A DNA stretch of 52,125 nt from Xylaria sp. FL1777. Lineage: Eukaryota > Ascomycota > Sordariomycetes > Xylariales > Xylariaceae. Positions 23,981-37,000 of the stretch are shown here, piece after piece. The notes under the pieces were generated by a model. That model did no database searches. It was not told the origin of the DNA and saw nothing but the letters and a program-made list of their open reading frames with translations. The position numbers and the translations under genes were made by a program. Position 1 is the first letter of the stretch, and each line of letters begins with the position of its first letter. The DNA lies in the NCBI GenBank assembly GCA_022578965.1, contig MU400763.1, forward strand, positions 1 to 52,125, given 5' to 3'.

Positions 23981-24939
23981 ATTGCTGGTTGCTCCAGGGA
24001 TGCTTAAGGTACTAGGTTTGTAATATAGCAGGAAAGTAGGTATTAATAAGGTTAAGAAAACGTGTTTAGAGCGTCCGTAGGTCGGCTGAGATGGTTTGTT
24101 TTATACTTAATAGAGCTGGTGTTAACGACAATATTAAGACCGTGGATACTCGTAACTCCGAATATACCCAGCAAGGGCAATTAGATTGAGTCATTATTCC
24201 CTGTTGGCTCAATCTTATAACCGAGGCTTAACGCAACATCTTTAAGTTATTGTTTTCGAACTACCAGTATTTATCAGTCATCAAATACCTCTCACCTGTT
24301 CCTCTAGGTAGTGATTTTCAACACTGTTGTTATATAATTGTAAAGCTTTGCATAATATAATATTCAGTCATTATCAATATGTAGTACGATGGAGGTACGT
24401 AATGACCCTAATGCCCTCGAAGGGTACTGATCACCAACTGTGTTGTCATGTTATGCCGGAAGCCAGTTTCTAGCCTACGCATACATATGTAAAGTAAGAG
24501 TCTGTGCTATACTAGTGTATGATATAACCCCGGGTTCTCCCTTCTCCCTGTCCCTGCGCGTGCTAGGACTTGTGGATTATTAAGCCGGTGTTAGGCATTG
24601 CTAATAGACCGCTGGTGTAAGATGGAACAAATACCTAGATAGAACTATCCAATTTGATTTCCTAAAGGGCTCGGCCGAGTTTTCACCTCCGAAGCAACCA
24701 CTGAAAGGTAAAATTTCCCCATAGAACATTTTTTACATTATAACAGGCGAGTCCATAGTTGAACCAGGTGTGAGCTATACTTACCTAGCTAGGTAATCTC
24801 TTTAACTCCGGCGTAAACCCCATGCTAACACGCATTATGGCCGAAGGTTTTCTGCATTACGGAGTAATGAGAACAGGAAACCTTACGTCAACGTTATAAT
24901 GAGTGAAACGAAGTAAAACAATAAAATAAAAATTATCTC
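23981..24939. other. Moderately AT-rich flank without recognised gene
   Basis: Sequence upstream of the surface-protein gene, no coding frame of note. The AT fraction is above that of the housekeeping part of the island. It should contain the promoter of the minus-strand gene, but I recognise no specific motif. Confidence 0.5.
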
Positions 24940-24940
24940 A

Positions 24941-25058
24941 GGTGCCTTAGACTAGAATGGTCCTTGCGTTTGTACCTCCCTAGCTATACCACCCTTCTAC
25001 TAATTATAACCCTTTTTACCCCCTTTAACACAAACTTGGAATTCTGGTCTAAGGCAAC
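24941..25058. mobile_element. 118-bp MITE-like element with inverted ends
   Basis: The left end GGTGCCTTAGACTAGAAT (24941-24958) and the reverse complement of the right end (25041-25058), GTTGCCTTAGACCAGAAT, match at 16 of 18 positions. The interior has no coding capacity. No clear target-site duplication is seen. It sits exactly at the switch from island to AT block. The end sequence recurs once more at 39489-39507. Confidence 0.6.
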
Positions 25059-25334
25059 TATGTTGATTTTTTTGCTTATGTTTTTATTTAAAAAACAACA
25101 AACCATAATTTATTTATGTAGCAACTTTAAATCTGTTTAAAGTTATATTTAATTAATTAATTATTATATTTTATATATAGTTATATTTTTTTTGTATTTT
25201 TTTAATGCTTAGTTTTTGTTATATTATATATTATAGATTTTTTAACTAAAATATTGTTTTTTTTATTATTATTTTTTTTGCGATTATTTTGCTTGCTTAT
25301 ATAGTTTACTATATTAACATTTATGCTACTTTTT

Positions 25335-25541
25335 TAGTAAGGTTTACTATAAGTAGTAAAGTAATTAAGCATAAAAAGTATAATATAAATTAAAAAAAAA
25401 GGGGCTTTATAAATAATTGTTATATAATTGCTTTAAGCATAGGCTTTATATAGCTATTTAGCTAAGCTACTATAGCTATAAGTAAAAATACTACTATAGT
25501 TAAACTTTATAAATATAAAGTTCTTTTTTTAGTTTATATTA
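25335..25541 (-). repeat. Left LTR of the Gypsy element (3' LTR in element orientation)
   Basis: 207 bp, gap-free alignment with 33825-34031. It carries the derived A or T at 23 of the 24 differing sites, so it has been mutated much harder than its partner. Confidence 0.92.
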
Positions 25542-26123
25542 AGTGCTAAAGTATAAAAAAAAAGTTATTAACTTTAATAAAGCTAATTTAGCTATTTATA
25601 TAAACTAATTTTTATTTTAAAAATTATAATTAATTTAAATTATTTATTAATTGATTAACTAAGCAAACGTAACTTTTTATAGCTTTTTATATAGTTGTTT
25701 ACTAGCAATAAGTTTAGCTTTTGCTTTATTTTTTAGTTTTAATTTAGCTTAACCTTTTATATAAGCTTAGTATTTTTTAAGCAAGTTTTTAGCTAATTAA
25801 AATTGCTACTTTAATTTTTACTAATTATTTTTATAATTATATTTTTTTTATTTAATTAAATAGTTAAAACTTGACTTAGTTTAATTAACATAATGCTTTA
25901 AAATGGTTTTAATTTTAAACGAATTATTTTTTTTGTTAAAGTTTTGCTTATTATAAATAAAACTAAGTAAAAATATAGTTCGATAAAATAGGTTTTTATT
26001 TTATTAGCTAAATAAAAAATGTATAACAAAGATTATAAAATATATGCTAAAAGTTTTTAATAAATTAATATAATAAGCTAATTAATTTATTTGTTTTATT
26101 ACTTTATATAGTTTAGCGTATTA

Positions 26124-26384
26124 TTATAAGTATTTCTTAAACAAATTGCTAAAAAAATAGTATTTTTTATATAGCTTTAAATAAACTTTATTTTTAACGT
26201 TAAACTTTATAAACTTATGCTTATTGTTATAATAATATTTAGCTTTTATAGTAGCAAAGTTTATAGTTAATTTAACATTTTTGCGTAAATGTTTATAAAA
26301 AAAGCAAATATTTTTTAATGTATTATATAACTTATTATTGCTAGTAAATATATTATTAAAACTAAGAAGTTTAAATTTAAACAA
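26124..26384 (-). pseudogene. Remnant of Gypsy integrase C-terminal region
   Basis: An 86-codon open stretch, the only one of note in the element. It contains AKYYYNNKHKFIKFNVKNK followed by VYLKLYKKY, which matches the pattern of Ty3/Gypsy integrase C-termini (tyrosine and lysine rich, HKPxEFxVGDKVYLxLHKGYxLP). Differences from that pattern are those expected of C to T and G to A changes: P to F, D to N, G to K, H to Y. Flanking parts of pol are broken by stops. Confidence 0.8.
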
Positions 26385-29300
26385 TTGTTTATGTAGTAAA
26401 AACTTAATAAAATTTAAGTATGCATTATTAAGGTTTTATTATAAAAATAAAAAAATATTTATTTAATTGCAATTAAAGTAAGCAAAAGTATAATACTAAA
26501 TAGCAATTTTAATAGTTTAGTTTTTATGCTTAAATATATTATTATTTTGCAAATAATACATAATAGTTATTAAAAGCTATACGTTATATTTTTTTTATAA
26601 ACTTACTTAAAATTTCAAAGTAAATTTACAGTTGTAATTAAAAATAATGCTGCTTAGTATGCTTTAGTTATATAGTAAAATTATTTTAGCAAAAGCAAAA
26701 CTTTAATTTTTTACTATATATGTTTTATAACCTAAAATTAATAACATATGTTTAAATGTAATATATGTTATAAGTATTAGTATATTATAATATGTATACT
26801 TATTTAATTGCTATAAAGTTTTTATTACTAGTACATTAAGCAAATCTATAATAAAGTTTATTATAACTATTTTTATAAGTTGAGAATTTTTAAGTTAAAT
26901 TAGCTAATAATTATTATTTAGTTTATTTTAACTTATTACGTAAAGTTTATAACTGTTATAATGCTATAAATATGTTTTTACTTTTTAAGTTTTTTTTTTA
27001 ATAAAAAAATCTTTAAAGTTATATATTATATGCTTTTTATTAAAGTAATGTTTATTATTATAAGCTATAGCAAAAAACTTGCTAATTTAATTTTTAAGAA
27101 TATAAAGATAATAATAGCTTTTTTTATTAATATTATAAAGCAGTTTATTTATAATTGCAAAAAGATAGCCTAAGCGCAAAAAATTTACAGTATTTTTGTT
27201 ATTATTTATATATATTATATTTAAAGTTCTATAATACTTTAGGTTTTTATTATAATTAGTAATAATTTTTAATTTTATTTTATTATTTATAATAGCTTTT
27301 ATTAATACTAACTAAATATTATTAAGCATAAAATCTTTATTAGTTTTTTATATGTTGCTTTTTACATTAAATAAGTTTTTAATGTTTTTAAAACGATTTA
27401 ATGCATTTAGTATGTAGTTAATATAGCTAAGCAAGTAGTATACCTATAAATTATATTAAAAAAAGTAAATTAAAGTATTAATAAAGTACTTATTAGCGCA
27501 ATTTATAAACGTAGTGTTTAAATTAATTTAGTTAATAATGCTTTTAGTAGTAAAATAGTTAGTAAAAATAACTATAAGGTTTTTTAACGCTTTAATTGTT
27601 ATACATAAATGCTTGCATGCTTATATAACATAACTTATTTTTATTTTAGAAAAACTATATTGCAACTTAAAGATTAAAATATATTTGCTTAAATATATAA
27701 CAAAAAGCATTTATGCACTAAGAATAAAAGTACTTAGTTATTATATATAATTATTTTTTATATAATATAGCATAATATTAAAGCTTTGCTTAAAAAATAT
27801 ATTTACTTGTATATATAACAATTTATTAAAGTTATAATAATGCAATATAATATATAAACAAATAAAATTTTAAATAGCTTAAAATAATGCTTTTTTAGCT
27901 TTTATAAGTTTAAAAAAAGTTAAATAATAATATGCTTAATGCTTGCTAAAGTTGTTTATTTTAAACCTTTTAAACTTACGTTTTTTATTAAGTAATATAG
28001 TTTTACGTTTTTATAATAGTTCCGAAATCTTTACATAAAACAGAATTAATAAACGTAAAAAACTCGTAATACTTAAGTATTGTTTAAAAGCTTTAAATTA
28101 ATAAGGAAATTTAATGTTTTATATTGTTTTAATTTTTTGCTTAATAATTAATATGCTAAAAGCGTTTATTTAAAAGCTTAAAAGTTTAATAAAAAAGTAT
28201 GCTATAAAAGATTTTTTTAGCAAAAAAAATATTTTTTTGCTTTAAAATAGCTTAAAAATAATGCGTAAATAAAAAAGGTGTTTTTTTTTAGTATTAAAGT
28301 AAATTATAATATTATTAATAAAAGCATAACAGAAATGCTTAAATTTTTTAAGTAAACAATTTATAAACTGTTATATATACATAAGTATATTATAAAATTT
28401 TATAAGTATAACTATAAACTATTTAAAACTTTTTAAGCTAACAATAATAAATCTGTTATAATAATTAAAATGCATTTTAAATTAGTAAAAAAAAAAAGTT
28501 GCGTTTATATAAATTATATACTTTTTTTTTTTAATTAACAAAATAACTTTAAATTAAAAAAGCAAAAAATAATTGTTTAAAACAGCTACTTTATTTAAAG
28601 TTCGCAAGTTAATTACTAGTTATAAATGCAGTTTTTTCTTTTTTTGCGTTTAAACTATAAAAATAAAGTGCGCAAATAAAGTAAGTTTATTAACTTATTT
28701 TATTTAACTTTATATATAAAGCTAATTAAAAACAAAATTAATAGCTTTTTTGTTGCAAATGCTTAAAAAATAAAGTTAATTGTTTAATTTGGTTTTTTGC
28801 TAATTATTTACTAAAGGTATTTTTATAAGTTTATTTTTAAAAATGTTAATAATACTTTAGTTTTGCTAAATTTTAGGAATTTTATTAATTAGTTATAGGA
28901 TTTTTTTTGCTGTTATATTTTTGCTAGTATAAATAAAATAGCTAGCTAGCAATATAACTTTGTTTTTTTTGTTAAGTTTTTTAATTTTTAAAGTAGAAAT
29001 AATTTCGCGAATTTTAAGTTTTAGCACGTTTAGATTTATTGCGTTGTTTATTTTTTTAATAGCTAATTAGCTAATTTTTTAATTATGCTATATATTGCGT
29101 TAGTAATTAAGCTAGTAATTAAAACACTAGCTTATTTAAGCATGTTTATTATATTAGTAATATTAGTTATATTAATATAAAAATTAAAGTTATAGCTAAA
29201 AATATATATGTTAATAGTAATTTATTTAAGCATAAAAATTAAATTAATTAATTTATTTATGTAAAATATATTAAAAAACTTAAAGTTATTAAAAATATAA

Positions 29301-32300
29301 ATACTTTTGTTAGTAATATTTAAACTAGCACTAGTAGCATTAATAGTTTTAGTGCTAATGTTTTTAAATGTTATACTAAATAAAGCATTTATAGCTGTAA
29401 TACTTATAATTAATATAACTATTTTTAAATATGCTTTTTAAGATTTTTTTTTAGCTTTGCTACTAAAAGATTACTTTTAAATAATATTAATATAAGTACT
29501 TTTAAGTATAGTTTTAATTTAAGGCGAAAAATTAGCTAAGATTATATTTTTAAAAGTAGTAAACTTAACAAGTATAATTATACTATTTTTATAAAATAGC
29601 TCGAACATAAAGTTATAATTAGCAAACAAAAGTTTATATATAGCTAAAGCTTATATTATAGTATTAAGCTTAAAAAATATTTTGCAAGCTAAGATAACTT
29701 TTTGTATATATAGGTATATGCGTAAGTATACTTAAAATAGAATTTTAAAGTTGTTTATATTAGCTATAGTTACTTTTGCTTTTTTATAATTAATAATTGC
29801 ACTTTATAAATCTAAATATTTAATGCTTAGTAAAAAATAAAGTGTTATGTTTTTTTTGATTACTTAAGCTTTTTTTTTAATTTATAAAAGCTTAAAAAAT
29901 CCGTAATTATTATGTTTTAATAAGTAAAGTTTAAACTTAGCTTTTAATATGCAGTAAAAGCAGCTTTTATTAATGTTTTTAATTTTTTTTGCTTGTTAAC
30001 TTTTTTAATGTTTAATTATGTATTTATAAGTATTAAAGAGCTTATATATAATAATATTTTATAATATACTTATATTTAAGTATACTTAAACTTTTTTATT
30101 ATTAGGTTTAACATATATATTTATTTTAAAATATAAATATTTAATGCTAAAACATTTTAATAAGTTGTTTGAAGTATTAATAACTAGAAGTACTTAATAT
30201 ATGCAAAATATAATTAGCTTAGCTTTAGATTTAGCGCTTTTAATTTTTGTGAAAACGTTTATTTTTAGCTAATATAAAGCTAAGTTTACTTATAATTTGT
30301 TTATACTGCAGGTTTTTAAATAGCAAAATAGCTAATTATAAAAATTAAACAAGGTGCAATAATGCTTATATATATGCATTATTAAATTAGCAAGCAACTA
30401 AAATATAATTTGTTTATATAAGCAATTAATATATTTATAAGCATATTAGTTTTTATTATACAATAAGTTAAAAGTTTTTTTATAATATTTGTATGTATTA
30501 CTATAGTTTATTATTATAAAAGCTACGCTATTTAAGCTTTTTTAAAAAAAAAAGGTTAAGTTTTTAAACTTAAAAGAAGTAAACTTAAAGTTAAAGTTTA
30601 TAAAATAAGCTCAGTTACAATTTTTTTTATGCTTATTATATTTATTTTAATAATACTTGCAACTATATTTATGTTTGCGTTCTTTTTTTTTTTATAAAAG
30701 CTTATTATTATTATTTTTATTATTTTTGCTGGATTTATTTTTATTTTTTAACTTATACTTATATTTGTTTTTTTAGGACTTATAATTATAACTTTTAAGC
30801 AAAAGCAATTAGTGTTATATATATTGCTTTTTTTTTTTGCGTGTATAAAAGAATATTTTTTTTGCTGCTGCAATAAAAATTAGCTTTGCTTTAGCAACTT
30901 TAGTTATATATTTAGCTAAAGATTTTTTTTCTTTAAAAACATAAAAGTATTGCTTAATGTTTATATTTATATAAGTTTAAATAAAAACTATTATGCTTTA
31001 CTAATTATTATTGTTTTTAGTTAAGGTTTTTATTGCTTTAGTATATTATAGCTTTTTTTAAATAAAGGTTATTATTGCTATGTTTTTTTAAGCTATGTTT
31101 TTTAAAATAAGCTTAATGTTATTAAATTGTTAAGTTGTTTTAAAAGCAAGCATTGCAAATTAAATTATAAGTTCATTAAGTATTTTGTTTAATTTTTTAG
31201 TATAATAGCTTATATATATAGCTAATGTTAACTTATTATTTTATTATATTACTGCAGTTTTTTTTAATAAAGTTTAAATCATTTTTAATATTTGCTTTTT
31301 ATTAAAGTTATAAATGCTTAAGTTTTTAAAAAACAAAAAAATATAATTTATAAAGCAATAAATGTTAGTAAAAATTAGTTTATTACTATTTATAACTATG
31401 CTAATATTTTTAAAATTATTTTAATTAAAATTAAAATAGCTAATATTAAAACGTTTTAGCTTATTTAATTTGCTAATAGTAGATCTGTTTGATTTTTTTT
31501 TAGAAATAATACTTTAGTTAGTATAATTGCTTTAATTAAGCAAGTTAACTTTGTTTTTATAAAAAGGTTATTTATTGCTTTTATTATTACTATTATTGTT
31601 ATTTAAGGAATTATTTAGATTTAAGTTAATGTTTATATTTATATGTTTTTTAGCTTTTTTTTTACAATTATTAAAAGCATAATCTTTTGCTTTTTTAGAC
31701 TATTAGTACATAATAAAAAACTTAAACAGTTTGTTTTAATTAAAACTATTATTTTTAAATGCTGCTTTATGTATAGTTAGTTATACAAATATAAAAATAG
31801 CAGCTTTTATATTAAAAACAAAGGTAAAGTTAATTATTATAAATAGCATAGTTATTATTGTTATATTAGCTATAATACTTGCAATAAATAGTACAAAAAG
31901 TGCAAAAGCTACTGTTTAAGCAAAAAGTGCTACTAAAAAAGCTATTAATTAAGTAGTTTTAATTAATAAACGTAGTACTATATTAAAGTTAAACCAAAAA
32001 GCAAAAAAATAATTAATGCTTATTAAACTAAAAGTTATTAAGTGTAATAATTTTTATAATAGTTTTTAATAAAAATTGTTTGCTGATTTAATAAATATAG
32101 TTATTATAAGTATTAAAAATAAAGCTGCTTTATTTTTATAAAGCAATTATAATTTAAAACTAAGTGCATTTATATAAAATAAAAGCAAAAATAGCTAAAG
32201 TAAAACTAGCTGTTTTAGCACTAACTAACGTAGTATTAATGTTTTTAATAGCAATAGTACTAAACTATTGCAAGTATAAAGTATATAGTTTAAAAGTTCT

Positions 32301-33824
32301 TTTAATATATTTTTTGTTTAATTATTACTTTTAATAACTTAGTTTATTGTTTTTTAAAAATAATTAATTTGCTTACTTAAAGTATTTAGATTTTTAGTAA
32401 ACATTTTATTAGTTTTTAAAAGATTTAGCTTATAATAAATATTCTTGTTTAGTTTTTTTTAGTTTTAAATAATTTAAGCTATTTTTTAATTTTAATTAGC
32501 TAACTTATTTGTTAAGTATTGCTATATTTTTTTATTGTTGCTTATTTGCTTTAAAGTTAGTAATAAACCTTTTTTTTGATTAAAAAAAAAGGCATTAGCA
32601 TTAGTATTAGCTATAGCTGTTTTTTTTAGCAAAAAAGCACTTATAGTTTATAAGTTCTAAGTTCTTTTTTTAAAACAAACTAGTTTAAAAGTAAGCATAA
32701 AACGCAGTAGTTGTAAACCATAAAGTATATGCAACATTAGCAGTTAATTTAATAAGTTAGCTAGTTTTTTATTTATTTTAGAAAGTTTAAGCGGCTAATC
32801 TAATAAGTTAATTAGTTTTTTGCTTATTTTAGCAAGTTCTAGTATTAAATTTTTAATAATAAACTTGGTTTTAAAACTTTTGTAGTTTAACAAAGTATTT
32901 ATTTGTAAATTTAAAAGTAAGTCGTTAAAATATTTACTTAATAAATCGTTTTATTTATTATTTTAGCTTGCTATTAAAGCTAATAGCAGTAAGTAATACA
33001 AGCTATAAAATAACGTAAAGTATAAAATGTAAATATATAAAGTAGTGCTAAGATTTAATGCGTTAAAATGTGCAAGTATATAAGTAAATATAAACTAGCA
33101 TATTTATAAGACTTAAAAATTTTTTTTAAGTTTAACTAAGTTTATGCTTAATTAAGTTAATGTTATTTGCTTGTTAGCTGCTTTATTAAATCGTTGCATA
33201 ACTTTATAAAGCAAGTAATTTAAAATTAAAAGTGCAATTAAATATAACGCAAATATAATAAAGTCGGGTAAAATATATTAGGTATTATACGTGTTAAAGA
33301 ACTTAATGCAAGCAAAAAATAGCTAAGTGCAGTGCAAACTAATGTTTTAAAGGTTGTATAACTATAAATATTAATATAAAGTTAAATGCAGTAGTATTTA
33401 AGTAGTACGGCTGTTTAGCAAGTTTAACAAGTATAAAGTATGCAAAATACTTAGCTAGTAAATAAATAATCGATAATTAGTAATTAATAATTAATAATTA
33501 ATAATTAACGCTTGCGAACAGCGTAAATTTTAGCGGATTAATTTTAACAAAAGTTAAAGTAAATGCTAAAAGCGCTTTAAATATTACAGGAATTAATCCA
33601 AAAAGAGTAAATAATAAGGTTTATATAATACAGAAGCTAAACTTTATTTATATTACATAGTTTTACTAAAGGAAGTTTAAATGTTATAAAAATTAATTTA
33701 AATAAAATAACAGTAGATTATGTAAGTAAAAAGGCTATATTATATTTTACGTATATAATTTGCTAGCAAAAAAAAGAAAAAGACTAAAGTATGAAGTTTT
33801 AATTATAAGGCTTATTTTATTATT

Positions 33825-34031
33825 TAGTAAGGTTTACTATAGGTAGTAAAGCAATTAAGCATAAAAAGTATGATATAAATTAAAAGAAAGGGGGCTTTGC
33901 AAGCAATTGCTACGCAATTGCTTTAAGCATAAGCTTTATATAGCTATTTAGCTAAGCTACTATAGCTACAAGTAGAAATACTACTATGGCTAAACTTCAT
34001 AAATATGGAGTCCTTCTTTTAGTTTGTATTA
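33825..34031 (-). repeat. Right LTR of the Gypsy element (5' LTR in element orientation)
   Basis: 207 bp, less mutated than the left copy. It retains words such as GCAAGCAATTGCTACGCAAT and GGAGTCCTTC. Followed by the TTTTT target-site duplication. Confidence 0.92.
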
Positions 34032-34036
34032 TTTTT

Positions 34037-37000
34037 ATATTTAAATTAACTAACTTTTTTAATACTACTTTTATTGCTTTTAACTTTAAAAATAATTTTA
34101 ATTATAAAAGTAATAATTTAAATAAAAAATCTAATTTTGTATATTAGCAATAAGTTATAATAAATATATAAAAATATTAGCATTGCAATTATAATTAAGG
34201 CTATAATTTTTGTTAGTTTTTAAAAAAATAGCTTTTATTATAAACTACAATTAATAACTAGTTAAAGCTATAAATATATAAAATAATTAATATATTAAAA
34301 AACTTTAAAGTTTAATAACGTTTTTAAAAAGCTAATATTTAAATAAAATTTAAAAAAAATAATATAAGTTATAATATTGCTAATATTTTTACATTTTAAA
34401 ACAAGCTTTTTATTTTATTTAAATAACTAGCTTTTATTAAATTTAATCTTAAAATATTTAAAGCTTTTAATAAAAAGGTTTGCTAAGTTAAAAATATTTA
34501 TAATATATAATAAATTAAAAGGTTACTTTATTTTTTTTAGTTTTAAATCTAAAACGTATTTTTATGTTTTGCTGCTTTTTTTTTAAGTATTTTTATAAAT
34601 TAATAAACTAAGCATAAATCTTATAACGCAACTAAAGCTAATATATTATTTTTTTATATTATTAAAGCATATATAATTATAGCTTTATTATTAAATATAT
34701 ATATACTTTTAACAAATAATTTTTTATAATAATTTATTAATATTTATTTTTATAATAATAAAATATAAACTTAAGTAATTAATACTTTTACTTAATTTAA
34801 AATATATATTAGCTATAAGTTTGTTTTAAAATAGCTAAATAAAATAATTAAACAAAGTTATATATATAATAGCTAGTTAGCTAATATTTTAGTACTTAAA
34901 TTAATAAATATATAGCTTAATTTAAAGCATATTACTTATAATTTAAGTGTTATATTTATATATAACAATTTTAACTTTAAAAATAATGTTTAAAATTTTA
35001 GCATAAATTATAAAAATATTATGCAAAATTTAACTAACTGTTTTATAATTACTAGTTTAAACATGCTTAGCTTATTTATGCAGTTATAATAGCATATTAT
35101 TACTTTTTTTAAAAAAAAATAGCTTTTTTTTTATTTAATACTAACTTTAGCTTATATAAATAAAACAATTAATTATTTATTAGTTTATACTGTTTGTTCT
35201 TTATTTAAATTATTATATTTAAAAAGGTTTGCTTTATTTTTAAATATTATATAACTATAAAATAATATTAGCTATATTTTGTAAACTTTTGTTATTTATA
35301 AAAACAAAAAAAAAATATCTAAAATATATTAAGTTTATAATATTTTATTTTGTACTATTTTAAATTATTAAAACTATAATAAATAATTTATAATAATATA
35401 TAAAGATTAAAAAACTACATTTTTTATTTAAGCTATAATAACTGCTTAAATAAAAGTAAGCAATATATATAACTATAAATAATAAATGCTTTTTGTATTA
35501 GCTTTTTTTTATATTGCGCTAAATTTTATTTAACTAATTTTTTAGACTTTTTAAGATTTTTTTATAAAATATAACATATAATTTTTTAGCTGCAAGCAAT
35601 ATATTAAAAAAAATAAAGTTTAATATTATTAAGCTTTATTATTACTATATAATAAGTTTTATGCTTATATTTTAACGTTTTTAATTTATAACTTAGTTAA
35701 ATTTAGTATATTATTTTTTAATAAAGTTTAACTAAACTATATTTAAATAGCATTAAAAAGCATAAATTTTATATTACTTAAGCAAAAAATTGCAGCTTTA
35801 TAGTTTTAATAGTTAAAATATGCAAATTAAACAAAAAAATATATTTAAAACAAAAACAAATTAATTAATATTAAGTTTTAAAGCTATTACTAATATATAA
35901 ATATTATAAAATATTTATTTATAATAATTATAGTAGTTTAGCTTAGCAATTATAAAGTATTACATTAAATTATTTTTTATTTTTTTATTTTTTTTTATTA
36001 AAAAAAGTCTAATAACTATAAACTAAAAATATTATATTTTGCTTAATTATTTTATTTTAATGTTATAAAACTAAAACTTGCAATAAAAATATTATAGTTA
36101 AGCTTTATTTAATATATTATAGCTAAAAGCAAATAAAAAACTATTAATTTAGCTTTAAAGCATATTAATAGTACTTTTATAATTAATATAAAAAATAATA
36201 AAAACTTTACGTAAAATATTTTTATTATATTTAATTAATTAACTATTATAAGTTTTTATACTGCTTTAATTTATAGCAGTATAAAACAGTTTTTTTAAAT
36301 ATATTAAAATAAGCAGTATACTTTTTTTTTTATTAATTAAAATATTATTAAATATGCTTGCAAAATATATATTAATAGTAATACTAAAAAACGTATTAAT
36401 AGCTATACTACATTATATAATTTTTTTAATGCGCTAGATTTATTAATAAAAAAAAAGCAATAATTTATTAATACTAAAATTAATAAGTTTAATATTAAGA
36501 TTATTTAACTAATTAAAGTTTTAATATAGTAAAATATATTAAGTTTAGCTAATAAAAATAAGCTATTTATTAAAAATAATAAAAAACAGCAGCTATATAT
36601 TTTTAATTATAAAAAAGCAAAAAAGAAAAAAAAAAAACTAAAAAACTATAGCTAAATATAAATTAGCGCAAAATATTATATATGTTTTACTTTTTTTGCT
36701 TTTTTTTTAGCTTTTTAAAATTACTATTTGCTAATAATTTTTTATTATGCTTTAATAGTTTAAATTATATTAGTAAATTTATAGCTAGCAATATATTTAT
36801 ATATATAAAAAAAGCACTTAAAAGTAATATAATTATAGTTAGTTTTATTAAAAACAATAAAACAAAAGTTATAGCTGCTATTAAATATAAAGCTAACTAG
36901 CTTAACTATATACTAAACGTTTAATAAATATTTAATTATTGCTTTGTTTGTATTTTTAGTATTAATTTTAAAATTAAACAAAATATATTTTTAATAGCAT

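Larger units (their letters stand above)
25335..34031 (-). mobile_element. Gypsy-type LTR retrotransposon, heavily mutated, with 207-bp LTRs
   Basis: Direct repeats of equal length flank the element (25335-25541 and 33825-34031). Each starts TA and ends TA, derived from TG..CA, and both are bordered by TTTTT (25330-25334 and 34032-34036) as a 5-bp target-site duplication. A surviving integrase C-terminal stretch on the minus strand at 26124-26384 gives the superfamily and the orientation: the 3' end of pol is by the left LTR, so gag should lie on the right. The rest of the 8.3 kb interior has no open frames. By-hand alignment of the LTRs gives 24 differences, all transitions, with 23 of them A/T in the left copy. 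Confidence 0.9.

Noticed and set aside
9000..25065. tRNA or rRNA genes in the island
   Set aside because: Scanned for T-loop-like GGTTCGAAxCC with paired arms; isolated matches (for example near 13253 and 23276) lack a cloverleaf.
36682..36900. 72-codon F/I/K-rich frame in the AT desert
   Set aside because: Amino-acid content is dictated by AT-rich codons; no motif. The same applies to 8677-8871, 39077-39262 and 45371-45610.
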